Shown here in pieces: positions 8,752 to 19,192 of a DNA stretch of 64,000 nucleotides. Position numbers and translations under genes: made by a program. Source of the DNA: Pseudomonas putida (GTDB taxonomy: Bacteria; Pseudomonadota; Gammaproteobacteria; Pseudomonadales; Pseudomonadaceae); assembly GCF_002741075.1 (NCBI RefSeq), contig NZ_CP016634.1, positions 4,060,001 through 4,124,000 of the forward strand, given 5' to 3'. Numbering within the stretch: position 1 is the first letter of the stretch; each line of letters opens with the position of its first letter. The notes below the pieces were generated by a model. The model was not told the DNA's origin. It did not search any database and saw only the letters and a program-made list of their open reading frames with translations.

Positions 8752-10209
8752 TCAGAGCAGCACCACATCGTATTGTTCCTGGGAATACATGGATTCGACC
8801 TGGAAGCGAATGGTCCGACCAATGAAGGCCTCCAGCTCGGCAACGTTGCCGGACTCCTCATCCAGCAGGCGATCGACGACTTTCTGGTTGGCCAGGACCC
8901 GATAGCCTTCGGCTTGATAAGCCCGGGCCTCACGGAGGATCTCACGGAAAATTTCGTAACACACAGTCTCGGGCGTCTTCAGCTTGCCGCGCCCCTGGCA
9001 CGCGATGCAGGGCTCGCAGAGTACTTGCTCGAGGCTTTCGCGAGTGCGCTTGCGGGTCATCTGCACCAGGCCAAGCTCGGTGATACCGATGATGTTGGTC
9101 TTGGCGTGGTCCCGCTCGAGCTGCTTCTCCAAGGTGCGCAACACCTGGCGCTGGTGCTCCTCGTCCTCCATATCGATGAAGTCGATGATGATGATTCCAC
9201 CGATGTTACGCAGTCGCAGCTGCCGGGCAATGGCGGTGGCCGCTTCGAGGTTGGTCTTGAAGATGGTCTCTTCGAGATTGCGATGCCCGACGAAGGCACC
9301 GGTGTTGACGTCGATGGTGGTCATCGCTTCGGCAGGATCGACCACCAGGTAGCCGCCGGACTTGAGCGGTACCTTGCGCTCCAAGGCGCGCTGGATCTCG
9401 TCCTCGACGCCATACAGGTCGAAGATCGGCCGCTCGCCCGGATAATGCTCGAGGCGGTCGGCGATTTCAGGCATCAGCTCAGCGACGAACTGCGTGGTTT
9501 TCTGGAAGGTTTCCCGAGAATCGATGCGGATCTTCTCGATCTTTGGGTTGACCAGATCGCGCAGGGTGCGCAGGGCCAGCCCCAGGTCCTCGTAGATGAC
9601 CAACGGGGCACCGCACGTCATGATCTGGCTGCCGATCTGCTCCCACAGGCGACGCAGGTAGCGGATGTCCTGGAGAATTTCGTCGGTGCGGGCGCCCTCG
9701 GCAGCAGTACGCAGGATGAAACCGCCAGCATCCTTGATGTCTTCTTTTTCCACGCAATCGCTGACCACCTGCTTGAGACGCTCACGCTCGGCCTCGTCCT
9801 CGATCTTCAGCGAAATGCCCACATGGCTGCTGCGTGGCATGTACACCAGATAGCGCGATGGGATCGACAATTGGGTGGTCAGGCGGGCGCCCTTGGTGCC
9901 GATGGGATCCTTCGTCACCTGGACCACCAGCGCCTGGCCCTCATGGACCAGGGCAGTGATGTTCTCCACCGCCGAGCCTTCGCGCTGGGAGATTTCCGAG
10001 GCATGGATGAAGGCTGCACGCTCCAGGCCGATGTCGACGAAGGCCGCCTGCATACCTGGCAGAACCCGCACTACCTTGCCCTTGTAGATGTTGCCGACGA
10101 TGCCGCGACGCTGGGTGCGCTCGACATGCACCTCTTGCAGGACACCGTTTTCCACCACTGCCACACGTGATTCCATCGGGGTGATGTTGATCAGGATCTC
10201 TTCACTCAT
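8752..10209 (-). CDS. rng: Ribonuclease G
   Basis: RNase G is the RNase E paralogue that matures the 5' end of 16S rRNA and degrades some mRNAs. The 485-residue product shows the S1 domain near residues 35-125, the DNase-I-like catalytic region with TIDVNTGAF and IIIIDFIDM (the two Mg-binding aspartates), and the Zn-link CEPCIACQGRGK before a short C-terminal domain. It lacks the long disordered scaffold arm of RNase E, which fixes the assignment. The maf-rng order is conserved next to mreBCD in many gamma-proteobacteria. Confidence 0.95.
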   Translation of the reverse strand: MSEEILINITPMESRVAVVENGVLQEVHVERTQRRGIVGNIYKGKVVRVLPGMQAAFVDIGLERAAFIHASEISQREGSAVENITALVHEGQALVVQVTKDPIGTKGARLTTQLSIPSRYLVYMPRSSHVGISLKIEDEAERERLKQVVSDCVEKEDIKDAGGFILRTAAEGARTDEILQDIRYLRRLWEQIGSQIMTCGAPLVIYEDLGLALRTLRDLVNPKIEKIRIDSRETFQKTTQFVAELMPEIADRLEHYPGERPIFDLYGVEDEIQRALERKVPLKSGGYLVVDPAEAMTTIDVNTGAFVGHRNLEETIFKTNLEAATAIARQLRLRNIGGIIIIDFIDMEDEEHQRQVLRTLEKQLERDHAKTNIIGITELGLVQMTRKRTRESLEQVLCEPCIACQGRGKLKTPETVCYEIFREILREARAYQAEGYRVLANQKVVDRLLDEESGNVAELEAFIGRTIRFQVESMYSQEQYDVVLL

Positions 10210-10263
10210 GGCAGGCTCTCGTCAAAGGTCTTCGGTAATGATGGATCGCGGTCAGGTAGCTGG

Positions 10264-10863
10264 CTAGCGCGGTGCTGGAACCTCGTGCTGTTGCCAGCAG
10301 GCAATGCCGAATTGACCAAGCAGATCGGCGGTTTCGCTCAGGGGAAGCCCGACCACGGCTGAATAACTGCCGACAAGCCCAGTGACGAAGATCGCGCCAA
10401 GGCCCTGGATGGCATAGCCACCGGCCTTGTCCTGCGGCTCGCCGCTGGCCCAGTAGCGCTCGGCCTCGCTTGCGCTGATCGCTCTGAAACGCACGGTGCT
10501 CGCGACGCAGGCACTCAGGCAACGCCGGCCGTCGCTCAAGGCGACGGCAGTGAGCACCTGGTGTTCGCGATCGGAAAGTTCGGCCAGCATGGCCAAGGCA
10601 TGTTCACGGTTTTCGGGCTTGCCGAGGATGCGCCCCTCGAGCACTACGGCGGTGTCGGCGCCCAGCACCACCCCTGGGCCTTGGACCTGAGCAAGGCCTG
10701 CGGCCGCCTTGGCCCGAGCCAGGCGCTCGACATAATCGGCAGCGCCTTCGCCAGGCAGCGGTGTTTCATCGATGGGGGCGGCGACCTGAGTGAACGGTAC
10801 GCCGATCTGGGCCAACAGTTCACGACGGCGCGGGGAGCCTGAGGCCAGGTACAGCGGGGTCAT
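10264..10863 (-). CDS. maf: Nucleoside triphosphate pyrophosphatase Maf (YhdE-type)
   Basis: Maf proteins hydrolyse dTTP, UTP and modified nucleotides to monophosphates as house-cleaning enzymes. The 199-residue product begins with the signature [16 protein letters not shown] and contains [13 protein letters not shown] and the C-terminal [11 protein letters not shown] motif of the YhdE subgroup. The ATG at 10863 is chosen because GGGAG lies six bases before it; an ATG two codons upstream abuts that Shine-Dalgarno. It follows mreD after a short gap and precedes rng. Confidence 0.93.
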   Translation of the reverse strand: MTPLYLASGSPRRRELLAQIGVPFTQVAAPIDETPLPGEGAADYVERLARAKAAAGLAQVQGPGVVLGADTAVVLEGRILGKPENREHALAMLAELSDREHQVLTAVALSDGRRCLSACVASTVRFRAISASEAERYWASGEPQDKAGGYAIQGLGAIFVTGLVGSYSAVVGLPLSETADLLGQFGIACWQQHEVPAPR

Positions 10864-10894
10864 CGACATCTCCCTGTCAGATTCGGCATCGCCG

Positions 10895-11386
10895 TCAGTT
10901 GATATGCAAGCGTCGGCGCAAATCGCGCAGGGCAAAGCTGATCCATGGCCAGAGCAAGGCACTGATGACCGCCGACCAGACCAACGCCAGGGTGGGCAGG
11001 CGATTGCCGGTCAGCGCACTCAGCCAGAGCTGGATCAGCTGGGCAATGCCGAAGATCACCAGAATCACCAGACTCTGCTGCCACATGGGATACATGCGCA
11101 GGCGCTGCTGCAAGGACAGCACCAGGAAGGTGATCAGCGTAAGAATCAGGGCGTTCTGCCCCAGCAGGGTGCCGTACAACACGTCCTCGGCCAGGCCGAG
11201 GACGAATGCGGTGGTCATGCCGACCTTGTTCGGTACCGCCAAGGTCCAGAAGGACACCAGCATGGCCAGCCACATGGGCCGGAACACTTCCATGAACTGG
11301 GGCATGGGCGAGACGCTGAGCAACAGGCCGATGATGAATGTCAGCCAGATCACCCAGCCGTTCTTGCTGCGGGAGCGAGCCATCAT
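10895..11386 (-). CDS. mreD: Rod-shape-determining membrane protein MreD
   Basis: MreD is an integral membrane component of the elongasome, linking MreB/MreC to peptidoglycan synthesis. The 163-residue product has about five predicted membrane segments and the family segment [17 protein letters not shown]. Its ATG overlaps the mreC stop by four bases (ATGA), which implies translational coupling. Confidence 0.93.
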   Translation of the reverse strand: MMARSRSKNGWVIWLTFIIGLLLSVSPMPQFMEVFRPMWLAMLVSFWTLAVPNKVGMTTAFVLGLAEDVLYGTLLGQNALILTLITFLVLSLQQRLRMYPMWQQSLVILVIFGIAQLIQLWLSALTGNRLPTLALVWSAVISALLWPWISFALRDLRRRLHIN

Positions 11387-12432
11387 TGTCTCCGGGAGGG
11401 GGGCGGCGCTGCGGGAGCCGCTGCCGGCGACGCAGGGGCAACAGCGGGAGCGGGAACGACGGGCGCGGCGGGTGCGTTCGCGGGGGCCGGTATCGCGGCT
11501 GGCGTGCCCTGCGCACCCTCGCCGGTACCCTGTCCGCTGTTGCCCGTCGCGCCTTTGCGGTCGGCCTCTTCCTGGGCAATCCCGGCATCGGTGGCGCGCT
11601 GCTCGGCCGTACGCCGATCACTGAACACCAGCAGCATGTAGCGGCTGCGGTTGAGCGCGGCGGTGGGAATGGCGCGCACGATCGCAAACGGCTGGCCGGA
11701 ATCGTGGATCACTTCGTTGACCGTGGCCACCGGATAACCTGCAGGGAAGCGCTGGCCCATCCCGGAGCTGACCAGCAGGTCGCCTTCCTTGATATCGGCG
11801 GTGTCAGCCACATGACGCAGCTCCAGGCGCTCCGGATTACCAGTACCACTGGCGATGGCCCGCAGGCCGTTGCGGTTGACCTGAACCGGAATGCTGTGGG
11901 TGGTATCGGTGAGCAGCAGCACGCGCGAGGTGTAGGGCATCAGCTCGACCACCTGGCCCATCAGGCCACGAGCATCGAGTACCGGCTGGCCGAGGAACAC
12001 GCCGTCACGCTCGCCCTTGTTGATGAGGATGCGATGGGTGAACGGATTGGGGTCCACACCAATGAGCTCGGCCACTTCGACCTTCTCGTTGACCAGCGCC
12101 GAGGAGTTCAGCAGTTCACGCAGTCGCACGTTCTGCTCGGTCAGGGCTGCCAGCTTCTGCAGGCGCCCCTGCAGCAACAAGGCTTCGGTCTTGAGTTTCT
12201 CGTTTTCCGCGATCAGCTCGGTACGGCTGCCGAACTGGCTGGCCACACCCTGCCACAGGCGCTGCGGCAAGTCGGTGACCCAATAGGACTCCATCAGTAC
12301 CAGCCCCATCTGGCTGCGCACTGGCTTGAGCACCGCGAAGCGCGAATCGACCACCATCAGCGCGACCGACAGCACCACCAGTACCAGGAGACGAACGCCC
12401 AGCGAGGGGCCCTTGGAGAAAAGCGGTTTAAT
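11383..12432 (-). CDS. mreC: Rod-shape-determining protein MreC (apparent ATT start)
   Basis: MreC is a bitopic periplasmic scaffold of the elongasome. The product has an N-terminal membrane segment, a coiled coil (around SRTELIAENEKLKTEALLLQGRLQKL) and two beta domains, then a low-complexity Ala/Pro-rich tail. No ATG, GTG or TTG exists in frame upstream of a GTG at 12378, and that GTG would cut the membrane segment. Eighteen codons further up, ATT at 12432 gives a start IKPLFSKGPSLG and is preceded by GAGGAA at seven to eight bases. An in-frame TGA lies eight codons above it. I therefore annotate ATT as the start (349 aa), with GTG at 12378 (331 aa) as the alternative. Confidence 0.8.
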   Translation of the reverse strand: MKPLFSKGPSLGVRLLVLVVLSVALMVVDSRFAVLKPVRSQMGLVLMESYWVTDLPQRLWQGVASQFGSRTELIAENEKLKTEALLLQGRLQKLAALTEQNVRLRELLNSSALVNEKVEVAELIGVDPNPFTHRILINKGERDGVFLGQPVLDARGLMGQVVELMPYTSRVLLLTDTTHSIPVQVNRNGLRAIASGTGNPERLELRHVADTADIKEGDLLVSSGMGQRFPAGYPVATVNEVIHDSGQPFAIVRAIPTAALNRSRYMLLVFSDRRTAEQRATDAGIAQEEADRKGATGNSGQGTGEGAQGTPAAIPAPANAPAAPVVPAPAVAPASPAAAPAAPPPSRRQ

Positions 12433-12542
12433 GGGCCGTTCCTCGTGGACGACGATTCAGGAGGTCATTGGACATGAAGCAATGCACCGGCCTGCTTGCG
12501 GGTTGACGGAAACGACGCCCGGACGGACGCCAGCCCAGCGCA

Positions 12543-12571
12543 TACAGGTAGCACTGTGCGTGCTACCTGTA
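12543..12571 (-). repeat. Perfect 12-bp stem-loop between mreB and mreC
   Basis: TACAGGTAGCAC and GTGCTACCTGTA pair perfectly around a 5-nt loop. On the transcribed strand no T tract follows, so it looks like an intercistronic processing or 3'-protecting hairpin rather than a terminator. It starts about 40 nt after the mreB stop and about 110 nt before mreC, and could let MreB be made in excess of MreC/MreD. Confidence 0.65.
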
Positions 12572-12613
12572 AACCGGGCGAACACAATCCATGCGTGCAT
12601 GGACCGCGTGGGA

Positions 12614-13663
<1,050 letters not shown>

Positions 13664-13852
13664 CTAGGCAAAGCGTGGGTAAAAAAGTGCGGCAAACTCT
13701 AACAATGGCGGGGATTTTGGGCAAGGAGCCAATATGTTAAATTGGCAGTTTTTCCGAGCACGCCAGCAGATGATCGCGGCCGTATGACCATCAATAGGCT
13801 GGCATGTTCCTCACCACGGACCCTATCCGTTCCGTTTTTCCTGGAGATCCCC

Positions 13853-14140
13853 ATGGCGCTTCAACGCTGCGACGTGGAAAAGATCGCCCATCTGGCCCGC
13901 CTGGGCCTGAATGAAGGCGAACTGCCACGCATTACCGATGCCTTGAACAGTATTCTCGGGCTGGTCGACCAGATGCAAGCCGTCGACACCAACGGTATCG
14001 AACCCCTGGCCCACCCTCTGGAGGCCAGCCAGCGCCTGCGCCCCGACCAGGTTACCGAAAGCAATCAGCGTGAACGCTACCAGGCCATCGCTCCGGCGAC
14101 CGAAAACGGCCTGTACCTGGTTCCTAAAGTCATCGAGTAA
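13853..14140 (+). CDS. gatC: Glu/Asp-tRNA amidotransferase subunit C
   Basis: GatC is the small clamp subunit that wraps GatA and joins it to GatB in the tRNA-dependent amidotransferase. The 95-residue protein shows the family start [12 protein letters not shown], the [19 protein letters not shown] block and a C-terminal LVPKVIE. The ATG at 13853 follows CTGGAG at good spacing; an upstream ATG at 13742 would add 37 residues with no family resemblance. gatA starts 15 bp downstream. Confidence 0.95.
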   Translation: MALQRCDVEKIAHLARLGLNEGELPRITDALNSILGLVDQMQAVDTNGIEPLAHPLEASQRLRPDQVTESNQRERYQAIAPATENGLYLVPKVIE

Positions 14141-14155
14141 GGGAAAGAGCCTGCC

Positions 14156-15607
14156 ATGCATCAATTGACCCTGGCCGAGATCACCCGTGGACTCGCCGAC
14201 AAGTCGTTTTCCTCCGAAGAGCTGACCGGCGCCCTGCTGGCGCGCATCAAGCAGCTCGACCCGCAGATCAACAGTTTCATCAGCATCACCGAAGAGCAGG
14301 CCCTGCAGCAGGCCCGTGCCGCCGACGCCCGTCGCGCCGCCGGCGAGAACAGCCCCATGCTCGGCGCGCCCATCGCCCACAAGGATCTGTTCTGCACCAA
14401 CGGCATCCGCACCAGCTGCGGCTCGAAGATGCTCGATAACTTCAAGGCGCCCTATGACGCCACGGTGGTCGCCAAGCTGGCCGAAGCCGGCATGGTCACC
14501 CTGGGCAAGACCAACATGGACGAGTTCGCCATGGGCTCGGCCAACGAATCCAGCCACTATGGCGCGGTCAAGAACCCCTGGAACCTCGAGCACGTGCCCG
14601 GCGGTTCGTCGGGTGGCTCCGCCGCCGCAGTCGCTGCACGCCTGCTGCCGGCCGCCACCGGCACCGACACCGGCGGTTCGATCCGCCAGCCGGCCGCACT
14701 GACCAACCTCACCGGCCTCAAGCCGACCTACGGCCGCGTCTCGCGCTGGGGCATGATCGCCTACGCCTCGAGCCTCGACCAGGGTGGCCCGATGGCACGC
14801 ACCGCCGAAGACTGCGCCCTGCTGCTGCAAGGCATGGCCGGCTTCGACGCCAAGGACTCCACCAGCATCGACGAACCGGTGCCGGACTACAGCGCCAGCC
14901 TGAACGCGCCGCTCGAAGGCCTGCGCATCGGCCTGCCGAAGGAGTACTTCGGCGCCGGCCTCGATCCACGCATCGCCGACCTGATCCAGGCCAGCGTCAA
15001 GGAACTCGAAAAGCTCGGCGCAGTGATCAAGGAAATCAGCCTGCCGAACATGCAACACGCCATCCCGGCGTACTACGTGATCGCGCCGGCCGAGGCCTCC
15101 TCCAACCTGTCGCGTTTCGACGGTGTGCGCTTCGGCTACCGCTGCGAGGAGCCCAAGGACCTCACCGACCTGTACAAGCGCTCCCGTGGCGAAGGCTTCG
15201 GCATCGAAGTGCAACGACGCATCATGGTCGGTACCTACGCCCTGTCGGCTGGCTACTATGACGCCTACTACGTCAAGGCGCAGCAGATCCGCCGCCTGAT
15301 CAAGAACGACTTCATGGCCGCCTTCGAGCAGGTCGACCTGATCCTCGGCCCCACCACGCCAAACCCGGCTTGGAAGCTCGGCGCCAAGAGCAGCGACCCG
15401 GTCGCCGCCTACCTGGAAGACGTCTACACCATCACCGCCAACCTGGCCGGTCTGCCGGGCCTGTCGATGCCAGCAGGCTTCGTCGAAGGTCTGCCGGTCG
15501 GCGTGCAACTGCTGGCCCCGTACTTCCAGGAAGGCCGCCTGCTCAATGTCGCGCACCGTTACCAGCAAGTCACCGACTGGCACACCCGCGCCCCTAACGG
15601 CTTCTGA
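14156..15607 (+). CDS. gatA: Glu/Asp-tRNA amidotransferase subunit A
   Basis: GatA is the glutaminase of the complex; it frees ammonia that GatB uses to amidate misacylated Glu-tRNA-Gln or Asp-tRNA-Asn. The 483-residue product has the amidase-signature catalytic triad Lys76 (AHKDLF), Ser151 (GGSSGGSAA) and Ser175 (DTGGSIRQ). Length is standard. It sits 15 bp after gatC and 11 bp before gatB, a conventional gatCAB operon. Confidence 0.97.
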   Translation: MHQLTLAEITRGLADKSFSSEELTGALLARIKQLDPQINSFISITEEQALQQARAADARRAAGENSPMLGAPIAHKDLFCTNGIRTSCGSKMLDNFKAPYDATVVAKLAEAGMVTLGKTNMDEFAMGSANESSHYGAVKNPWNLEHVPGGSSGGSAAAVAARLLPAATGTDTGGSIRQPAALTNLTGLKPTYGRVSRWGMIAYASSLDQGGPMARTAEDCALLLQGMAGFDAKDSTSIDEPVPDYSASLNAPLEGLRIGLPKEYFGAGLDPRIADLIQASVKELEKLGAVIKEISLPNMQHAIPAYYVIAPAEASSNLSRFDGVRFGYRCEEPKDLTDLYKRSRGEGFGIEVQRRIMVGTYALSAGYYDAYYVKAQQIRRLIKNDFMAAFEQVDLILGPTTPNPAWKLGAKSSDPVAAYLEDVYTITANLAGLPGLSMPAGFVEGLPVGVQLLAPYFQEGRLLNVAHRYQQVTDWHTRAPNGF

Positions 15608-15618
15608 GGAATTCACAC

Positions 15619-17064
15619 ATGCAATGGGAAGTTGTGATCGGGCTGGAGATTCATACCCAGCTCGCCACCCAGTCGAAGATCTTCTCCGGCAGCGCCACCA
15701 CCTTCGGCTCCGAGCCAAACACCCAGGCCAGCCTGGTCGATCTCGGCATGCCCGGCGTACTGCCGGTATTGAACCAGGAAGCCGTGCGCATGGCCTGCAT
15801 GTTCGGCCTGGCGATCGACGCCGAGATCGGCAAGCGCAACGTGTTCGCGCGCAAGAACTACTTCTACCCGGACCTGCCCAAGGGCTACCAGATCAGCCAG
15901 ATGGACCTGCCGATCGTCGGCAAGGGCCACCTGGACATCGCCCTGGAAGACGGCACCATCAAGCGCATCGGCATCACCCGTGCGCACCTGGAAGAAGACG
16001 CCGGCAAGAGCCTGCATGAGGACTTCAGCGGCTCCACCGGCATCGACCTGAACCGCGCCGGCACGCCACTGCTGGAAATCGTCTCCGAACCGGACATGCG
16101 CAGCGCCAAGGAAGCCGTGGCCTACGTCAAAGCGATCCACGCCCTGGTGCGCTACCTGGGCATCTGCGATGGCAACATGGCCGAAGGTTCGCTGCGCTGC
16201 GACTGCAACGTCTCGGTCCGCCCGAAAGGCCAGGCCGAATTCGGCACCCGCTGCGAGATCAAGAACGTCAACTCGTTCCGCTTCATCGAGCGCGCGATCA
16301 ACAGCGAGATCCAGCGTCAGATCGACCTCATCGAGGACGGCGGCAAGGTCGTTCAGGAAACCCGCCTGTACGACCCGAACAAAGACGAAACGCGCTCGAT
16401 GCGCAGCAAGGAAGAAGCCAACGATTACCGTTACTTCCCCGACCCGGACCTGCTGCCGGTAGTGATCGAGGACGCCTTCCTCGAAGCTACCCGTGCCAGC
16501 CTGCCGGAGCTGCCACAGCAGAAGGTCGAGCGCTTCCAGAGCCAGTACGGCCTGTCGGCCTACGACGCCAACGTGCTGGCCGCCAGCCGCGAGCAAGCTG
16601 ACTACTTCGAGGACGTCGCCCGCATCGGTGGCGACGCCAAGCTTGCCGCCAACTGGGTCATGGTCGAGCTGGGCAGCTTGCTCAATAAGCTGGGCGTGGA
16701 GATCGACCAGGCGCCGGTCACCGCCGAACAGCTTGGCGGCATGCTGCTGCGCATCCGCGACAACACCATCAGCGGCAAGATCGCCAAGACCGTGTTCGAG
16801 GCCATGGCCGCCGGTGAAGGCGACGCGGACAGCATCATCGAAAGCAAAGGCCTCAAGCAGGTCACCGACACCGGCGCGATCGACAAGATGCTCGACGAGA
16901 TGCTCGCCGCCAACGCCGAGCAGGTCGAACAGTACCGCGCCGCCGATGAGGCCAAGCGCGGCAAGATGTTCGGCTTCTTCGTCGGTCAGGCGATGAAGGC
17001 GTCCAAGGGCAAGGCCAACCCTGGGCAAGTGAACCAATTGCTCAAAGCCAAGCTCGAAGGATGA
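15619..17064 (+). CDS. gatB: Glu/Asp-tRNA amidotransferase subunit B
   Basis: GatB binds the misacylated tRNA and activates the side-chain carboxylate by ATP-dependent phosphorylation. The 481-residue product begins with [13 protein letters not shown], carries the [17 protein letters not shown] and [13 protein letters not shown] motifs, and ends with the YqeY-like helical tail that binds the tRNA elbow. It is last in gatCAB; a GGGCTGC/GCAGCCC hairpin lies 10 bp after its stop. Confidence 0.97.
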   Translation: MQWEVVIGLEIHTQLATQSKIFSGSATTFGSEPNTQASLVDLGMPGVLPVLNQEAVRMACMFGLAIDAEIGKRNVFARKNYFYPDLPKGYQISQMDLPIVGKGHLDIALEDGTIKRIGITRAHLEEDAGKSLHEDFSGSTGIDLNRAGTPLLEIVSEPDMRSAKEAVAYVKAIHALVRYLGICDGNMAEGSLRCDCNVSVRPKGQAEFGTRCEIKNVNSFRFIERAINSEIQRQIDLIEDGGKVVQETRLYDPNKDETRSMRSKEEANDYRYFPDPDLLPVVIEDAFLEATRASLPELPQQKVERFQSQYGLSAYDANVLAASREQADYFEDVARIGGDAKLAANWVMVELGSLLNKLGVEIDQAPVTAEQLGGMLLRIRDNTISGKIAKTVFEAMAAGEGDADSIIESKGLKQVTDTGAIDKMLDEMLAANAEQVEQYRAADEAKRGKMFGFFVGQAMKASKGKANPGQVNQLLKAKLEG

Positions 17065-17074
17065 TTCCGTTCTG

Positions 17075-17163
17075 GGGCTGCTAGGCAGCCCATCGCCGGC
17101 TTCGCCAGATCCCACAGGAGGCACAGCCGCTATCCTGTAGGATCTGGCGAAGACTGCGATGGG
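17075..17163. repeat. Nested hairpins / REP-like element after gatB
   Basis: The gap between gatB and the RlpA-like gene holds GGGCTGC/GCAGCCC (17075-17091). Next come CTTCGCCAGATCC (17100-17112) and its exact complement GGATCTGGCGAAG (17140-17152), flanked by CCCATCGC (17089-17096) and GCGATGGG (17156-17163). This resembles a REP pair and probably ends or protects the gatCAB mRNA. Confidence 0.65.
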
Positions 17164-17203
17164 GCGCGTAGCGCCTCAACACCGCAGTCCTGGAGCTTTC
17201 GAC

Positions 17204-17578
17204 TTGATCAAGCGTTCCCTCGGCACCTTCGCTCTCCTCTCCCTCCTGGCCGGCTGCGCCAGCCACGACATCGATTCCCGCGGTTACGACCAGACCGGCA
17301 CCGCTTCCTATTACGGCTCTCGCCACCACGGCAAACGCACCGCCAGCGGCGAACCCTTCAACCAGCATGGCCTGACCGCTGCCCACCGCAGCCTGCCCTT
17401 TGGCAGCCGCGTGCTGGTGACCAACCTGACCAACAAGCGCAGCGTCGTCGTGCGTATCAACGACCGCGGCCCGCACACCCGAGGCCGACTGATCGACCTG
17501 TCACGGGCTGCAGCAGAAAAAATCGGGATGATCCGTAGCGGAACGGCGCGAGTCCGGGTACAAGGGCTGAGCGACTGA
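17204..17578 (+). CDS. RlpA-like septal-ring lipoprotein (double-psi beta-barrel)
   Basis: The 124-residue product has a lipoprotein signal ending in the lipobox LLAGC. A double-psi beta-barrel follows, with [28 protein letters not shown] and [19 protein letters not shown], which are RlpA-family signatures. RlpA proteins are outer-membrane lipoproteins; in Pseudomonas the full-length one cleaves denuded glycans at the septum. This protein lacks the C-terminal SPOR domain, so it is a short paralogue and its activity is inferred. The start is TTG at 17204, eight bases after TGGAG; the in-frame ATG at 17159 would put 15 polar residues before the signal peptide. Confidence 0.85.
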   Translation: MIKRSLGTFALLSLLAGCASHDIDSRGYDQTGTASYYGSRHHGKRTASGEPFNQHGLTAAHRSLPFGSRVLVTNLTNKRSVVVRINDRGPHTRGRLIDLSRAAAEKIGMIRSGTARVRVQGLSD

Positions 17579-17597
17579 CCTGACAGGAGTCTCGACC

Positions 17598-18683
17598 ATT
17601 TTCGACCTGGCCACCCTCCCCACCTTCAGCCTCCTGCAATTAGGACTGGGCCTGGTATTGCTCATACTCGGCGCCGAACTGCTGGTACGCGCGGCCCTGC
17701 GCCTGGCCTCGCGTTTGCACGTTCGACCATTGATCATCGGCCTGAGCCTGGTGGCCTTCGGCAGTACCGCGCCGCAACTGACCGTTAGCCTGCAAGCGGC
17801 CTACCAGGGTGCCCCGGACGTGGCCCTAGGCAGCGTGGTCGGCAGCAATATCTTCAATGTGCTGGTGATTCTTGGCCTGGCCGCGCTGATCATACCGCTG
17901 CGCGTTTCCCGGCAACTGGTTCGCCTGGATATCCCGCTGATGATCGCCGCCAGCGCCCTGGTCTACCTGCTGGCGAACAATGGGCAATTGGGACGGTTCG
18001 AAGGTCTGCTGCTGTTGCTTGGACTGCTGGGCTACCTGGCCATGCTCTGGCACCAGTCACGCCACTATGCACGCACCTACCCAGCCCCGGAGGCCGTTCA
18101 CAGTAGCGCACCGCGCTTCTGGAGCGGCGCGGCGCTGCAAGTGCTTTTCGGTCTGGGCCTGCTGAGCCTGGGTGGACACCTGCTGCTGGAGGCCGCGGTC
18201 GAGGTCGCCACTGACCTGGGCCTTTCCGAGCGGATCATCGGCCTGACTGTCGTCGCGGTCTGCACATCGTTACCCGAACTGGCGGCAGCACTGATCGCCG
18301 CCCTGCGAGGTGAACGAGAGATCGCCGTGGGCACGGTGATCGGCAGCAACCTGTTCAACCTGCTGGCCGTGCTGGGCCTGACTGCCCTGGTCACTCCCAC
18401 ACCTCTTTCCATCTCGCCCAATGCCCTGGACTTCGATTTGCCGGTGATGCTGGGCGTCGCCGCGCTGAGCCTGCCGGTGTTCTATTCCGGCTACCGAGTC
18501 ACCCGCGCCGAAGGCCTGGTGTTCCTTTGCCTGTATCTGGCCTATGGCCTGCACGTAGTGGCGTTCACCACCGGCATGCCGCTGGCGGGTCGCCTGGAAC
18601 AACTCATGCTCTTCTACGTAATGCCGGTGCTTGGCCTGGTGCTGTTGTACACCACGGTGCGTGCCTGGCGCCGTCAACACTAG
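17598..18683 (+). CDS. CaCA-family sodium/calcium exchanger (YrbG-like), apparent ATT start
   Basis: This inner-membrane antiporter has about ten membrane segments and the two inverted alpha repeats of the cation/Ca2+ exchanger superfamily: GSTAPQLTVSL...GSVVGSNIFN and CTSLPELAAAL...GTVIGSNLFN. It likely exchanges Ca2+ for Na+ or H+. No ATG or GTG is available upstream. TTG at 17658 would remove most of the first membrane helix, while ATT at 17598 keeps the complete helix and has CAGGAG eight bases before it. I annotate ATT (361 aa); TTG at 17658 (341 aa) is the alternative. Confidence 0.82.
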   Translation: MFDLATLPTFSLLQLGLGLVLLILGAELLVRAALRLASRLHVRPLIIGLSLVAFGSTAPQLTVSLQAAYQGAPDVALGSVVGSNIFNVLVILGLAALIIPLRVSRQLVRLDIPLMIAASALVYLLANNGQLGRFEGLLLLLGLLGYLAMLWHQSRHYARTYPAPEAVHSSAPRFWSGAALQVLFGLGLLSLGGHLLLEAAVEVATDLGLSERIIGLTVVAVCTSLPELAAALIAALRGEREIAVGTVIGSNLFNLLAVLGLTALVTPTPLSISPNALDFDLPVMLGVAALSLPVFYSGYRVTRAEGLVFLCLYLAYGLHVVAFTTGMPLAGRLEQLMLFYVMPVLGLVLLYTTVRAWRRQH

Positions 18684-18700
18684 CCCCCAAGGAGAACCAG

Positions 18701-19075
18701 ATGGCTGATCACGAAAAATCCGGCGAGCAGATCCGTCGCCAGGTCATGGGCGATGCCTTCGTCGACCGCGCGCTGAACAACGCCACCGACTTCACCCAAC
18801 CGCTGCAGGACTTCGTCAACGAACACGCCTGGGGCAGCGTCTGGGCTCGCGACGGGTTGCCGCTAAAGACCCGCAGCCTGATCACCCTGGCTGCATTGAC
18901 GGCTTTGAAATGCCCTCAGGAGCTCAAAGGCCATGTACGCGGCGCGCTGAACAATGGCTGCACCGTGGAGGAAATTCGCGAAGCGCTGTTGCACTGTGCC
19001 GTTTATGCGGGAGTGCCGGCGGCGATCGATGCGTTTCGCGCGGCACAAGAAGTGATCGACAGCTACGAAGGCTGA
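18701..19075 (+). CDS. Carboxymuconolactone decarboxylase-family protein
   Basis: The 124-residue, all-helical product belongs to the PcaC/AhpD superfamily. It resembles 4-carboxymuconolactone decarboxylase through HAWGSVWARDGLPLKTRSLITLAAL, GHVRGALNNG and HCAVYAGVPAAIDAF. The CxxC peroxiredoxin pair of AhpD is absent. No other protocatechuate genes are nearby, so a role in beta-ketoadipate degradation is not supported by context and the substrate is unknown. The ATG follows AAGGAGAACC, 17 bp after the exchanger gene, so the two may be co-transcribed. Confidence 0.85.
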   Translation: MADHEKSGEQIRRQVMGDAFVDRALNNATDFTQPLQDFVNEHAWGSVWARDGLPLKTRSLITLAALTALKCPQELKGHVRGALNNGCTVEEIREALLHCAVYAGVPAAIDAFRAAQEVIDSYEG

Positions 19076-19116
19076 CCGGTCGTCCACCTCCAGCCGCTTC
19101 GCGGGTAACACCACTC

Positions 19117-19160
19117 CCACAGGTATGGCGCCGCGTTCACTGAAGGCACGATACCTGTGG
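19117..19160. repeat. Inverted repeat between convergent genes (REP-like)
   Basis: CCACAGGTAT (19117-19126) and ATACCTGTGG (19151-19160) form a perfect 10-bp stem. Outside it, CTTCGCGG and CCGCGAAAAG give partial REP-like pairing. It fills the 117-bp gap between the convergent carboxymuconolactone-decarboxylase and aroP genes, where a two-way 3' end is needed. Confidence 0.6.
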
Positions 19161-19192
19161 AGGATTTCTCCGCGAAAAGACCGCCGACGCGC

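Noticed and set aside
13823..17124. Long minus-strand frames (631 and 503 codons) opposite gatC, gatA and gatB
   Set aside because: GatCAB are full-length with all catalytic residues. The antisense frames are composition artefacts.
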